Shown: piece by piece, positions 31,727-44,150 of the stretch
Position numbering within the stretch: the first letter of the stretch is position 1
How the letters are laid out: each line of letters opens with the position of its first letter
The notes under the pieces: generated by a model
Told to the model about the DNA's origin: nothing
Databases searched by the model: none
What the model saw: the letters and a program-made list of their open reading frames with translations, nothing else
From: Brachionus rotundiformis
Taxonomy: Eukaryota > Rotifera > Eurotatoria > Ploima > Brachionidae
DNA: 64,000 nucleotides
Direction of reading: 5' to 3'
NCBI GenBank assembly: GCA_016802295.1
Contig: JAESIW010000162.1
Location: forward strand, 385,146-449,145
Made by a program: the position numbers and the translations under genes

Positions 31727-33667
31727 TCAAGCCCAGATGTCTTGTTTGTATTGTTTTGCTTTGATCATGTCCATGAGATAGCTATTGGCATCTTGGCTCG
31801 ACAGATTCAACTCTTTGGTCAAGCATTCGGCAAAACAGTTGAAAACATCTTTGGACATGTTCTTGGCATCGCCGCACACATAAACATAGCCATTCTGTTC
31901 TTTGATCACATCGACCATCTCTTTGGAATAGAACCTTATCGCATCCTGCACATACTTGCTCTCTTTGACATGATGCTTTTCTATAAAGTCAATCGAACCA
32001 TTTGTCTTGTCGTAAACAAAACGAGAAAAGGACACACTAAACAACTTTAACTTTGGTGCCAAATCATTGACAATTTCTTGCTTGAACAAAAAGTCTTTGT
32101 TTGGATCCCTACAGCCATAGAACAGGTACAATTTAAGCTTTTCAAGCGAGTCTTTTTTGGACCTGAGATAGCTCATGAATGGTGCTATGCCCGTACCTGG
32201 TCCGATCATTATCAAAGGCCTGTCCAAATCTGTTGGAAAAGTAAAATTTTGGAATTTTCTACTCATAAGGAAGAATTTATCTCCCTGCTTTAATCTGTGC
32301 AGGTAGCCAGTGCCAAGACCATAGCGGTCATAGGTTCTAGTTGACTCTTTTCTGAATCTAACCAGATTAAAAACAAATTCCAATTGGTCCCCAGTGGAGC
32401 ACAGACTGTACGATCTGGGATTCAAAGCGAGCAGCATTTGGATCAAATGTTCCACTGGTGGTTCACATGATTTGAATGTATTGAGTACATCGAGCAGTGA
32501 TGTGTGCATTTCTTTGATCAAGTTTTGGTACTCTTCATTGCCTTCTTTGCTAGACAATTGTAAAAGTCGGTTCTTTTCGCTTTCGTCCGAGCAGTACTCG
32601 GACAAAAAGCGGAAGAAATTTTTCTTCAATGAATTCCATCTTAGGTCAACACAATATTTAAAAAATGTCCACAAAGTGAGCTTATTTTCTTGACTTAATT
32701 TAACATAGCTTTGACCAAGTTTTTTGTTTACATTGGTGGACTCAAGGCGAAAAATTTTGTCCTTTTTGTCACCTAGTTTAAGGCGGTCAATTATCTGCTG
32801 CACTTCAAAGTCATCATTGGGACATATGCAGTCAATGGCATGGCCTGGCTCGTAATCAAATTTTTCATCAAGACTAAACTGCAAGTCATAGCACTCTTTT
32901 TCAGCTGTTTGGTCACTAATCAAACAATTTGAAGTAACTGTGGCTGTTAAAATGCCACTCGAAGACTGTGGATAAATTTTGCCAAATAGGCTCTTCAGGT
33001 CACTATGATCAAAGTTTTTCTTTTCCTCATCAAAAAACTCAATACTTAGATGGCTTTGGACATATTCAGGTACAGAGAGCTCGCCTGACAGATCCGGGTT
33101 GAGCAGTGAAAGCTTGTTGAGCTCATGGCTCAATTGGTCAGTACTTATTTGCATTTTGTGGTTGCTGTGCTTTTTGGCATTCTGAAAGTAGCTGTCCAAA
33201 GCATCCCAGAGGCCCTCGATGAACGGCTCTACTTCCACATCAAGTCCTGTGCCGTCATCAGCCCATGTTGGTCCGTAGAAGCAATGGGCGCCAAGGTGTT
33301 GGAACTTTTGAAGGAAGAGTTTTGGTCCATTGCAGAATTGTGTGTAGTTGGTATCGCCAAGGCCAAGCAGGGCGTAATTGAAGTCTTTCATCAGATCTGT
33401 TTTGCCCTCGGCTTCAAGCTTTTTGAGTGAGTTGTAACACCTGAGCGCTGACTCGGGTACCTCTCCATCGCCTGTGGTCGAGCACACAAAAACAACCGGG
33501 TCAGTTATTTCACTGATAAGTTTCTTGCGGCCAAATTGGCTTATGTCGTAGAGGTCAGGCTCGAAGCCATTTGTGATAGCCTCATCGTTTATTGTTTCTG
33601 CAATTGTCTTAGCCTGACCAGTCTGTGTTGCGTATATGATGGCTATTTTTTTGCCAAATTCAACCAT
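31727..33667 (-). CDS. MTRR: Methionine synthase reductase (diflavin reductase)
   Basis: Intronless frame of 646 residues from the ATG at 33667. MTRR passes electrons from NADPH through FAD and FMN to reactivate cobalamin-dependent methionine synthase. The FMN flavodoxin domain comes first (YATQTGQAKTIAE, STTGDGEVPES, LLGLGDTNYTQFCNGPK, ADDGTGLDVEVEP). The FAD-binding region has PRSYSLCS and YGLGTGYLHRLKQGD. The NADPH-binding region has MIGPGTGIAPFMSYLRSKKD, LYLFYGCRDPNKDFLF, KLFSVSFSR and YVCGDAKNMSKDV. It ends QDIWA, with the C-terminal aromatic that stacks on FAD; human MTRR ends QDIWS, which together with FCNGPK separates it from P450 reductase and NOS. There is no N-terminal membrane anchor, again unlike P450 reductase. 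An AG directly upstream of the start suggests a possible 5' untranslated exon. Confidence 0.95.
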   Translation of the reverse strand: MVEFGKKIAIIYATQTGQAKTIAETINDEAITNGFEPDLYDISQFGRKKLISEITDPVVFVCSTTGDGEVPESALRCYNSLKKLEAEGKTDLMKDFNYALLGLGDTNYTQFCNGPKLFLQKFQHLGAHCFYGPTWADDGTGLDVEVEPFIEGLWDALDSYFQNAKKHSNHKMQISTDQLSHELNKLSLLNPDLSGELSVPEYVQSHLSIEFFDEEKKNFDHSDLKSLFGKIYPQSSSGILTATVTSNCLISDQTAEKECYDLQFSLDEKFDYEPGHAIDCICPNDDFEVQQIIDRLKLGDKKDKIFRLESTNVNKKLGQSYVKLSQENKLTLWTFFKYCVDLRWNSLKKNFFRFLSEYCSDESEKNRLLQLSSKEGNEEYQNLIKEMHTSLLDVLNTFKSCEPPVEHLIQMLLALNPRSYSLCSTGDQLEFVFNLVRFRKESTRTYDRYGLGTGYLHRLKQGDKFFLMSRKFQNFTFPTDLDRPLIMIGPGTGIAPFMSYLRSKKDSLEKLKLYLFYGCRDPNKDFLFKQEIVNDLAPKLKLFSVSFSRFVYDKTNGSIDFIEKHHVKESKYVQDAIRFYSKEMVDVIKEQNGYVYVCGDAKNMSKDVFNCFAECLTKELNLSSQDANSYLMDMIKAKQYKQDIWA

Positions 33668-34575
33668 TTTTCCGAGATACCCTGTCAATAGAGCTTGTGA
33701 AAAAAACAATTTTATTTTTTTAAAAAATTATGTAATTATTCTAAAATATATATCTAAAATTAAATATTTATTTTTCATAACTTTTTTAACTTAAAGTCCA
33801 GGCACGTCTCGGTGTCATGTGCGCATTTTTTCGCTCAACCAAGCTTTTCCTTTTAATTTTGATTAAGCGTTTAGATTAAATTTTATCACTTATTTCATTA
33901 TTTAAAAAGAAATATATTTATATAAAAATTATTTTGTGCATCTAGTTAACTTCCATTTAATGCATTAGTTGCACTTTTTTTTTCCATTACAATCAAAGCT
34001 TATCTTAAAAGATAATTGAAATTTTACATCATGTCAAAACTCCGAAGAAAAATTTTTATTAATATTTTTCTAAAATTTATATTTTTCACAAAATTAACTT
34101 TGAACCCAAGTATTATTTTTGTTAAAAAAATGATAGCAGAAAATGTTCAAATTGTAAATTTTAAACAAAATAAAATATATTATTAAAAGTTAATTAATCT
34201 AGCAGGGTTCATCTAGCTCTCAGTCAGTCTCTAGGGTTGCTTTAAAAGCCCAAATAATTAAAAGGATATTAATAAGTCTTCAAGTGTTGAAAAACTAGAA
34301 TCCTATTTTTTGATGCTATTATTAATTTAATCTAAAAAAATTGACATAGACTGAGAAAAATATCTTATCATCTATCAACATTAAAAACTGATTAATTTTT
34401 TTTTAAATTTTTTATAAAATTTTACAATAATTTTTCCAAAATAAATCTGTTTAAAGCTAAAATAATGTTATCTTTTTTTTGAAAATAAAAATTCTTTCCT
34501 TTATTTTATAATGCTAATTTTTCTTAACATGTCTGTATAATTTTTATCATTTTTTAAAATTAATACTCTCAAAAT
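33668..34575. other. Divergent intergenic region between MTRR and EMC2
   Basis: AT-rich, about 0.9 kb, with both genes transcribed away from it, so it must hold two promoters. I cannot point to a specific TATA or initiator element with confidence. Confidence 0.45.
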
Positions 34576-35750
34576 ATGTCTAATCTTGAAAAAATAAAAA
34601 ACTGGGATGGTAAAGCATTAGGATAAATTTTTGATTGGTAAAATGAATTTAAAATGTATTAAGATGCGCGGCTTTTGCTTCGCACTTGGCGAGATGACAA
34701 TGTTCGAAAGAGCAAAGAGACTATTGACATATGGACCACCTATATAGCACCATCTATTAATCGTCTCGGGGATGAAAGTAAATTTTTCATTGGTAAAAGA
34801 TAGCCAAATTTTAAAAAATACATAAAGAATGGCTGGTTTACGAGCAAGTATTTTTGGCTGCACTAGATTGCCAAAATTTGACCATTGCCGAGGTACAATG
34901 TGGTTTAATCAAAAAAAATATATATTTTTTTACTTAGGACTGCCTGGCAGCATTAAAAGCCCAGTTTTCTTCAAGCAAAAGAGTTAAAAAATTATTTGCC
35001 ATGAGGTATGAGGCAATTGAAGACTATCAGAATGCTTTGGTGATATACGATAGCATTTTGGAAGATGACGAAACCAATGCAGTTAGAGAGCAAAAATTAA
35101 AATTTAAAAAATTTAATCAAGATTTTTATTTTAAAAGCATGTAATTAAGCGTAAATTGGCATGCCTAAAGGCCCAAAACAGACTAAATGAGTATGTAAAA
35201 GAACTAAATGAGTATTTGAAGCTTTTCCAAGCTGACCACGAAGCCTGGCTTGAACTTTGCGACACATATTTGAATGAAATGGATTTTGCCAAGGCTGCTT
35301 TTTGTCTAGAAGAGCTCATTTTAATGTATCCCCACAACCATGTGTACCAACAACGCTATGCTGACGTATGATACTCGATTTAAGTCTCAAGTTTTATGTC
35401 TAATTTAAATTTTAAGATTAAATACAGCCAGGGCCAATACGATCTGGCAAAGACTTATTATCTATACTCATTAAAACTGAATCCGAACAATGCAAGATCA
35501 CTTTATGGCTTGCTATTGACCACTGCTAATTTGAAGTCGAGTCAAAAGTCTAAAGAAGGTGCTGATAATACCAAGCTTAATTTATGGGCTCGAGAAGAGC
35601 TTGACAAAAGATACAAAGTGAAATTTTTAATTTTGTTGTTAGTCATTAATTTTGATTTATTTATTCAAGGAAGTTGATTGGGATAAAAATTTAATTGACT
35701 CGGTAAATAGCTTGTTCCAGTGTTTAACAGTTGGCAAAGCCGAAAAATAG
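34576..35750 (+). CDS. EMC2: EMC2 (TTC35), ER membrane protein complex subunit 2
   Basis: Seven exons: 34576-34609, 34664-34777, 34828-34892, 34938-35081, 35150-35365, 35417-35617 and 35670-35750, totalling 285 codons with agreeing phases; introns are 45-68 bp. EMC2 is the cytosolic TPR scaffold of the ER membrane complex, which inserts tail-anchored and multipass proteins. Matching segments include WLVYEQVFLAALD, AMRYEAIEDYQNALVIYD, KELNEYLKLFQADHEAWLEL, NEMDFAKAAFCLEELILM, YPHNHVYQQRYADVKYSQGQ and LYSLKLNPNNARSLYGLLL, i.e. tandem TPR units across most of the length. Human EMC2 is 297 residues. The donor of intron 4 is GTTAGA rather than the usual GTAAG-type, the least certain boundary. Confidence 0.94.
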
Positions 35751-38117
35751 TTTTATTATCTATTTTAATTGAATTTTTTTATGCTAAACTTAAATATTTT
35801 TTCGAAATAAATATTCTAGTAAATAAGTTTTATTTTTAATTAGTTTTTATTGAAATATATGTGGATTAAGTAATTATCACAAATTTAAATTAAGAATTGA
35901 ATAACAATAAATTAAATTTATTGATTTATCAAATAAATTGGATAAATTTTCAATAGGATAAATAGATTTTTGTAAGATTTTCCCAAGCTTGGCTGGTTTT
36001 GACCAATTTTTAAAAGCACAGGCTAGTGGTTGGCTTTTGTCTTTACAATACCAATCTTGCTATTCTGCTCAAGTGCTAGTTTAATGCTAATTTTTGGGAG
36101 ATAATACCCAAGCTTATCTAATAGTTTTTTCACAAGTTTTTCTAAAGTTTATCAATTCTAGGTAAATATTTTATTTTCCACAATGGTAAATTTTTTTTTA
36201 AGTATTTTATTTTAAAAACAAAACTATTTGTAAATAATGATAATTTAAAATAAAATCAGGCGTTTCCTACCTGTCTAAAAATATCTCATAAGCATTCTAA
36301 TTTTAAAGCGAGCTTTATAAACGACAAAAATGGTCCAAAATATTTCCCAAATTAAAACATTTAAAATAAAGATTAGTTTAAATTTCTTTTATGTCATGAA
36401 AAAACATTTAATATTTCTTAAATAACACGATAGTTATTAATCTCTTGATCTTTGGTTAAGAATTTTTTATTAAAATTATTTCAAAAAAAAAAAAAGAATG
36501 CGAAATTGTCATTAATCTTAATTAATTCTAGTTTAAAACAAATCTGATTCAGAGATTAATATTTTCTACATTGTTTCCTAACTAATTAATAATTGTTAAG
36601 ATAATTTTGTAAAATAAAAGATTTAAATTTAATTTTAAAAAATTAGACATTTGAATAAACAATTAAATAATTGGATAGTGAGTACATATCGACTGCATAA
36701 GGCAAATAAAAGCTTAAAATTTTCAAATATTAAATTCATCAACATAATTTGTTTCTATGTTTATTGCTTCAAAATTAAAAAAATATAATAATAATAATAA
36801 TAATAATTATAGCTTAGATTTGGTCCCATCGTTGAATAAAGTTCAATGTAAACAAATGAAGCGAAATTTTATCTAAAATTCTATAATTTAGGTGACCAAC
36901 TACTTAATTAGATCAAATCAAGCCTAATGGCAACCAAGACTGGTTTAGTACTAGTTCATTCATCAACTTAATTAATAGGTTGAAATTTTTTTTTAGAATT
37001 TAAATTAGCTGATGCATGCAAAATCCCATTAGGCAAAGACTAGATTTGAGCCATGTTCTCTGAACTTATTATATCCGGGTAATTTCCATAAATAAATCAA
37101 TTTTTTTTATTTCGTATTTTAATTATTTCCAGAACTTTATTGATAAATGCAGCTGCAGTGCTCAACATAAAATTGTAAGTCTTCAAGTGTCAAAATTTTT
37201 CAGCTAATTAATTTTGTCAAGCTCGAAGACTAATGAAGTAAGCTTTATGAATGACGGCTCCGAAGCACCCTCAGTTGGTAAGACTTTTACCATGCCAAAA
37301 AATTTCGACCTAATAGGTCTAAAATAATTTAAAAGTTTTAATTTGGACACGGCAAAGTGGTCAAATTTTTTAGTAAAATATTTAATGAAAAGGTGTTTAA
37401 TGCAAATTAAATGTGACACTATCTATTTAGATAAGTAGATCATTAGTGAAAAAAATTAATTATTTTATTTTTTAAATTAAAACTAATAGAAGCGCAAAAA
37501 AAAATAATTTAATTTTTTCTTCTGATTAATTAATTAATTAGTTAATTTTAAGCCGATAGGATCAAGGAGTTTGTCGAGAATATTCAGTATTTTAGGATAT
37601 TTATAGCTTTGTGGAACTTTTTTATCATATTTTTGATGTTTACGTGAGTTATTAAAAAGCTAATTTAAATTGTAATAATTTTCTATTTAATTATTTTTCT
37701 AATTAAGCTTTTTTGGAAGCTGATATGATAACTCCTGATGGTGGAAAGACTTGAAAATATGGTTTAAAATTTATTTGTTTAAATTATGCAATAAAATAAA
37801 AACTGTTTATCTTTTTTAGAAAATTTATTCAACAAGTATAAAATTTCAACACTATTTTTTATATAAATGAAGAGTAATATCTTCATGTAATTTACCTTTT
37901 TCTGACTCATTTTAAATACCAAGTCTAGCTGGCAATTGCATGCCAAAATTGGATGCTAATTGCGACGCTAATCTAATAGGCGTCCCAAAACTTGTCTATA
38001 CATAAAATTTTAATTTGCACATACTAATTATTGACAACTTCCTTAAATAAATAATTGATAATTTAGATAATTTGCTCTTTATTTATTTATCTATATTGTA
38101 TTTTGTTTGTTTTAATA
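35751..38117. other. 2.4-kb AT-rich intergenic region
   Basis: No gene is supported. An (AAT)n microsatellite lies at about 36784-36808. A 71-codon minus-strand frame at 37204-37419 has no recognisable family. The rest is low-complexity A/T sequence, including the upstream region of the Rabin8 gene. Confidence 0.5.
36784..36808. repeat. (AAT)n microsatellite
   Basis: About eight consecutive AAT/ATA triplets inside otherwise irregular AT-rich intergenic DNA. Confidence 0.85.
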
Positions 38118-39595
38118 ATGAACGATTCGATATCAGTGAGCTCGAGCTACTCGAGCGCCACAAACTCAAATTCCAACTCGCTGAATCGGTCTATGGCAAA
38201 GAGCTCTCGCTTGGGACAAATAGAGGACTACTTGAATTTGCCAATGACGCCAGTGCGGCGCCGGACCCGCTCGCAGACGGTCTACTTCGGCGACGAGGTC
38301 AGCACCGTGGCCGAGTACAACAAGCAGCTTATCGAGGACTTGTACATACTCAAGAGGCAGCTGAAGGACAAAGAGGAGACCATTGCCAGCCTGAACGATG
38401 TGCGAAACAAGCTCGAGAGCGAGATGCAGGAGCTGAGCGCCTCGCTGTTCGAGCAGGCCTACACAATGGTGAACACGGCCCGCGCCGAGGCCGCACAGTC
38501 CGACAAACTGCTCAAAGAGGCAAACGGAAAGATAGACGTGCTCCAGGCCGAGGTAAAGGCTCTCAAAGAGCTCGTGCTCACCTCCACGCCAAGCACGCCC
38601 AACAAGCACTTGCACCCGCAGCTCGGCGCCAAGGGCCACAGTCGCCAGTCCTCGTGGAACCAGAGCCAGACCAGCGGGCTCACTGCCGAGCCCACAAGCT
38701 CCAGTCCAGCCAGTCTGTCGCCCAATCAGCCGCCCAAAATACTCGCCCATTCGGCCACTAGTCTCCAACCTTTGAACAAGGACAAAGCTTCCATATTCAA
38801 CAAATCGCACAAGCGCGCACCCAGCCACAATGACATCCAGGCACAATCCAAGTCCTTGCTTGACAAACTCTTCCAGCCTGTTGTCAAAAGTCCCACTGAT
38901 AGGGATATAAACAGCTTTGGCAACCCTTCGACTGATATTGCTGAAGTACCATTTTGAAAATTTTTTTATTGAACAAAAAAAATAAAATATTTTTATCATT
39001 TTTATATCTATCTATCTATTTAATTAATTTGTTTCTAGTTTGATCCAATTTATTTCAGAGAATTGAGCGAATGGAAGTGCAGGCCCGAGATAAAGAGGTC
39101 GAGCGACTTTTTGAACAGGGTCTATCAAGAGGACATTTTGCCATGCTTAAATTTTAGCAATAGACAAGTAAAAATTGTTAATAGATAATCAAAAAAATCA
39201 AAAGTTTATTTTTGTAAATACTTAAATTAAATAAAATGTTTTTTAAAAGATATCGGAAGAGTTGTTGAGGGCGATAGAGGCCAATTGTGTGTGCATTGAA
39301 GAGCTGACCCCTTCACAACAGCAGTCCGACGCTTATCTACAGTTAAATTGATAAATTTTGTTCTTATTAGATAAATATTTAATTTAAATTTAGATGCTGT
39401 GGCCTATCTGATATACAAAGTTATTGCCAATTTAAGATAAAGCTGTCCGAAGCCAGCGAATGGATCTATATATCGAAGTTGTCGCGCAACAGGGTCATAT
39501 CAGTGTGTGATTTTTTCACATATCTTAGATACATAAAAGATGGCCTGGTCAAAAGTGACCGTAGGACTTGGCAAAGTGGAAAAATTCCAATTTAA
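38118..39595 (+). CDS. RAB3IP: Rabin8/GRAB family Rab8 exchange factor
   Basis: Four exons: 38118-38945, 39039-39167, 39250-39341 and 39394-39595, totalling 417 codons. The first exon is GC-rich and encodes a Ser-rich N-terminus, then the Sec2 coiled-coil (residues about 75-155) with the diagnostic ELSASLFEQAYTMVNTAR and EANGKIDVLQAEVKAL, the Rab8-activating module. A Ser/Pro-rich linker follows. The last three exons encode the conserved C-terminal region of Rabin8/GRAB: NRVYQEDILPCLNF, IEANCVCIEEL, CQFKIKLSEASEWIYISKL and VCDFFTYLRYIKDGLVKSD. Rabin8 activates Rab8 in exocytosis and ciliogenesis and is recruited by Rab11. Human RAB3IP is about 476 residues. RAB3IP and RAB3IL1 cannot be told apart here; an invertebrate is expected to have a single ancestor of both. 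Confidence 0.93.
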
Positions 39596-40283
39596 TTCTT
39601 GTCTTTTTAAGTGCACGAAATTTACTGGAACATCATTGACTTGCGTAAAAAAATCACCCTTAGCCGCCTAGGGCTCTAGTGGTGTCTGGACACATGGCAC
39701 AATCACTCACCGGTTGTTCTATTATGTAAATAGGGCCGATTAAATTTGAAAATTTATTTTCCATTTCCAATCTTTTTATCCAAGAGATGTTTTTTTGAGA
39801 ATAATTAAAAAAATCAAGCCAAAGCAAAAATTAAAAATGTACATTTTTGACTTAAATTTTATCAATTATGTAATTTGTACTCAGTATTTACTATTTTTCG
39901 TATTTTATTTATTTAAATAAACTTTTAATTAAATTGAAATTTTATCATTAAAATTGTAATTGATTAATTTAAAACATTTTGAACCATATGAATCCAATCT
40001 AGAAGACTTTGTTCTATCTTCCATTGATTTAAATGTTAGTAATTGATTAATATTTCTTAATCTAAAACTTATATTTTTATCCAATTTTGATTAAAATTTT
40101 TTTAGTAAATTTGGTCAATTTTTACCATTAATTAATGCAAATAGTTAAATAATTTTGAAACCCGATACGGACAAAATATAAAACATTATCTATAAGTTTA
40201 AATTTAACAATTGAAAAAAAATTGAAAAATTAAACCAATTTTTATTATCAATTATAAAAAAAAATTTTTAAACAAAAAATAAA
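39596..40283. other. Intergenic region with a small GC-richer island
   Basis: AT-rich except 39610-39725, which is much richer in GC and contains CCCTTAGCCGCCTAGGGC and CACATGGCACAATCACTCACC. I cannot assign it to a coding exon or a known RNA. The rest is the upstream region of the RNA polymerase subunit gene. Confidence 0.45.
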
Positions 40284-41273
40284 ATGCCTTACTGTAATCA
40301 ACCAACAGTTAGTGTTAACAAATTAACTGAGGAAAACATCGAGTTTACCGTAGAGAACACGGACTTGAGCGTTGGAAACGCGCTACGTCGTGTCTGCATC
40401 GCTGAAGTTCCCATAATGGCCATTGACTGGGTCCAAATCGACTGCAACACAACAGTTCTTTTTGACGAGTTTCTCGCTCATAGAATTGGTCTCATACCTC
40501 TATGGAGCGAGGAAGTGGTTGATAAGATGCAATTTTCCAGAGTAAGCCAATTAAGCTTTTGACGAATAATTAACAATAAATAATTAACTATTTATTAGGA
40601 CTGTACCTGTGATGAATTTTGCACAAATTGTGCAGTTGAGTTCAATTTGGACGTGAGGTGCGACACTGACCAGAACATATCTGTCACCACTGCTGACCTA
40701 AAGTCGAGTGACATGCGCTGTGTGCCAGTTACTTCTCGAAAAAGAGAGGATGAAGCCTACCAAGAGGAAACAAATGGTATTTTAACCAATTAAGATAAAA
40801 ATAATTTTAAATTAAAAGTAAATTAATTAAGAAATTTTGATTGTAAAGCTTAGAAAAGGACAACAATTGAGATTGAGAGCTTTTGCGCGCAAAGGCTTTG
40901 CCAAAGAGCACGCCAAATGGAATCCAACTTGTGGTGTATCGTTCGAGTACGATCCAGACAATGCTCTCAGACACACCACTTATCCAGTTGCAAAAGAATG
41001 GCCAAGAAGCGAGTATTCCGAATATCCTCCGGACTCTGCACAAGGTATTCTATTTGATTAAATTTGGTAAAATTAATTTTTTTGGTTGTTCAAGTCGAAG
41101 CTCCGTTCGACATACATGGTAGGGCGAAAAAATTCTACTACAATTTAGAATCGTGTGGTTCTTTGAAACCAGAGACCATAGTACTTTCGGCCATTAATTC
41201 GCTGAAAAAAAAACTGGCCGATTTGCAAACCCAACTTGCCAATGAGATCGAAAGAGATGCTCTTAACATCTAA
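40284..41273 (+). CDS. POLR2C: RPB3, RNA polymerase II subunit 3
   Basis: Four exons: 40284-40541, 40599-40776, 40832-41044 and 41095-41273, giving exactly 275 residues, the same as human POLR2C. RPB3 pairs with RPB11 to nucleate Pol II assembly, like the bacterial alpha dimer. Visible landmarks: the alpha-like motif NTDLSVGNALRRVCIAEVP near residue 28; the AHRIGLIPL segment; the zinc-binding CTCDEFCTNC cluster at the start of exon 2; then ILIVKLRKGQQLRLRAFARK, GFAKEHAKWNPTCGVSFEYD, and the C-terminal FYYNLESCGSLKPETIVLSA with the long helix LKKKLADLQTQL. Introns are 50-57 bp, GT-AG. All key features of the family are intact. Confidence 0.97.
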
Positions 41274-43186
41274 TTTTATCTTCTATTATTACTTTTTTTT
41301 GATTAAAATTTTAATTTGTGTTAAAAAAAAACATTCAATAAAATATGTAAATAATTTTATCTTTCTTCAAATCAAACTTTAAAATTTTGTCTAATAAGTG
41401 TGTAGAATTTTTCTTAATTCGGACCTTGTCCAAAATGTGATTACCAAATTAATAAAATTGATTAAAAAACTTGAAAACATAATTTTGTTATCAATAATTG
41501 TATTCAAGTCACCAAAGTTTTCTAAATTCTTTTCAAAAATGTATTGGTTTTATTAAAAAGATCGCTTTTTATACAATGGGGAAAAAGGGTCACCAAAGAT
41601 TGGCATAAATTCTCCACGGGAAATAAAGCGAAATGAAAAAATGTCATTCTTTGCATTGTCGGATCTTTTTTATCTTTAAAAAGCACTACCTTACCAATTT
41701 TGACTACCAAATTAGATCATTTTTGTTCATATTTGATTAAGCCAATATTAGTTATCTTTTAATAAGTTAAAGATTAAGCTTGGTGCCGATATTTTATCGA
41801 AATTTTCAACAATTTAGTTATTAATTTTTTCAATCTAAAATATTTTAATCTTTAGTGATCATTAATTTGGTGGTCATAATAATGATTCCATTTTGGAAAA
41901 GACACCTTTTTTTGACTTGAAGAGATAACTAACACTAATAATTAATATAAGTTTTCAAAATAAAACTTAAATATTCAAAAAAGGTAATTTGAATTATCAT
42001 ATTCAAAAATACTGTCTAAAAAGTATCATTAAATTTGATTCAGAAATATACTTTTACCAAATTTTATGTTTACTTTACATGGTAATACTTAACAATTTAA
42101 TCTAAGAAAATGAACATCCGCAAAACCATCTGGAGACTTATGTTGTGACAAACACCTTAGCAAGTTTAAAGTGGACCAAAGAGTAACAAAGATTACCAAT
42201 AATAGAACATTTGAGTTTTTTGAACGCATTGTCTCCATAGGAGTTAGAAAAAAGTATAAGTATATGAATAATTAAATATTTATAGATAAATATTTTCTTT
42301 TTTTATCTTAAAATGCTAAAAATTAAACATTTTTATTCCCAATCGAATTTTTAACAAAAATGAATTGATGGGTTTTTGAAGCTTTACATTTTATCAACAG
42401 GTGAATAAATATTTTAGATATAAAAAAAGTATTCATAGAGCATAAAGTGCGAAGTGTTTGCTCAAAAAAGATGGTAGAGGTATGATCAAAATTTTTATTA
42501 CCTTAATGAACAGCCTATATGGCAACATATCTAATTAAAGTCAAAGATAATTAAATAATTTTATTTAAAAAAACATTTAATTTGGCACATTAAGTAATCA
42601 AATTATTCTTGGAATAATTTCTTCCAGCATCCTTTTAACATTTATGTAAGAAATTACCTTTTTTTATCACTAGCAAAAAGAATGATCAAATTTAGATTAA
42701 TAAAGCTTTATTAACATAACCAAAAGTTAAAATTAGATTCTAGGTTATCATTTGGAAAACAACGCATAATTAAATAATCAGAATTATTTTTTTTTAAATT
42801 TTCTTATTAAATGGCAGCTAATGAGTCTGGAAATTATTCATATTGGCAAAGTGACGTGTATTTCAAGTCACAAATTGCCAAGCATATGTTCTCATACATT
42901 TGACTTAACAAATCTGCTAATTATTTTTTGAATATTTTATTTAGAAACAATGCAAATTAGATCTTGAACCACGTGAATAATCGAAGTGTTCGAACGCGTT
43001 CAAATTTTTCTTATCATAAAGGTAAATTTAAACAAATGAAAAAAAAATAAAAATAAGAAATTTTGCTCATAATTAAAATAGTATAAAAATAATTTAATTT
43101 TTTAATTTTTGATTTTTTTATTTTTTAGATTTTAATGAATAAAAGAAATTAAAATTTTAATTTCAATTTAAAAATAAAAATAAAAA
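41274..43186. other. 1.9-kb AT-rich intergenic region
   Basis: No gene, RNA or array is supported. A 62-codon frame on the minus strand at 41522-41710 has no family resemblance. The end of this stretch is the upstream region of the TLC-domain gene. Confidence 0.5.
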
Positions 43187-44150
43187 ATGGATATAACCAT
43201 TCAGTCAAAGTCTATTTCCAATCTGACTCAAATATGGGTGTTTTTTGCGGCACATTTTTGCCTATTTCAATTTTTGGCCAATTTTTTACCAAAATACTCC
43301 AAATTGTACCAGAGTATACCATTGGACAAGCAACCTAGTACACTAATTAGGTAAATGAGCCGCACTATTGCATCATCTAAGAGCTAAAACTTGTCTTTTT
43401 CAGAATTTTGTCAAGTTTCCATGCCATAATAGCCACCGCTCTGTCACTATGCTTGGTCTATTTTGACCAAGACCTGTACAACAACAAACTCATATACTCC
43501 TCGTTTGCCATCTCATTCACTCTTAACTTTTCCATCGGATACCTGGCTTTTGGTAATTTCTTTAACCCAAAGCGCAAGTAAAAAAACTCAATTATCTTAA
43601 TCAAAGATGTGCTGATCATGTTGCTGCACCGGTCTGAGTTTGAGTGGTTCTTTGCCCTGCACCACTTTGTCTCAATAGTGGCCTTCTACGCCTGTTCGGT
43701 AGGGCACCTTTAACCTAAATAGCTTGAAAAGTCTCAATTTGTCTTTAGACCGCCGGAGTGTTTCCGTACATAGCCCTGTGCCGTCTGATAAGCGAGGGCT
43801 CAACACCATTTCTCAACAATCGATGGTTTCTACTGACATTGAACAAAAAAAAGTCCAAATTGTACACGTACAATGGTATTTGTTTGATTATAGTGTTCAC
43901 TTTGGTGCGCATACTTCAAATGGTACCGAATTGGAAGATTTTTTTTGAGCTAATGAGCACGCCCGAATGGGCATCCATTGAACTAAGGTACAAGTTTATA
44001 TGCGTGGGCTCATGTGTACCACTAGATGTGCTCAATTTGTACTGGTTCTCAAAGATAATTAAGATAGTTCTCAAGACTTTGGTCGGTGGTAAGTCAAATG
44101 AAAAGCAATTAGGTGAAAAAGTCAGCTCAAAAGAGCTTAAGGCTGAATAG
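43187..44150 (+). CDS. TLC-domain multipass membrane protein (TLCD4/TMEM56-like)
   Basis: Four exons: 43187-43350, 43404-43552, 43607-43698 and 43749-44150, totalling 269 codons (268 residues). The protein is strongly hydrophobic with about six or seven predicted membrane segments. TLC-domain features include SFHAIIATALSLCLVYF in the second segment, YSSFAISFTLNFSIGYLAFD, LHHFVSIVAFY in the third exon and STPFLNNRWFLL in the fourth, which is the pattern of the TLCD4 group (STPFLN.RW). Unlike ceramide synthases there is no Hox domain and the length is short, near the 263 residues of human TLCD4. Family members sit in ER/plasma membranes and are linked to lipid handling; the specific reaction is unknown. 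The last exon ends in a Lys/Glu-rich cytosolic tail. Confidence 0.82.

Noticed and set aside
31742..33430. Plus-strand frames across MTRR
   Set aside because: Antisense to a full-length conserved diflavin reductase; no independent evidence.
31727..33667. NADPH-cytochrome P450 reductase as an alternative name for the MTRR gene
   Set aside because: No N-terminal membrane anchor, and the LGDTNYTQFCNGPK segment and QDIWA terminus match methionine synthase reductase.
37204..37419. 71-codon minus-strand frame as a gene fragment
   Set aside because: No family resemblance and no neighbouring exons; left as intergenic.
38072..38999. Long overlapping frames (229 and 277 codons) on both strands over the Rabin8 first exon
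   Set aside because: Shadows of the GC-rich coding exon; only the frame from 38118 continues through conserved splice sites into the Rabin8 C-terminus.
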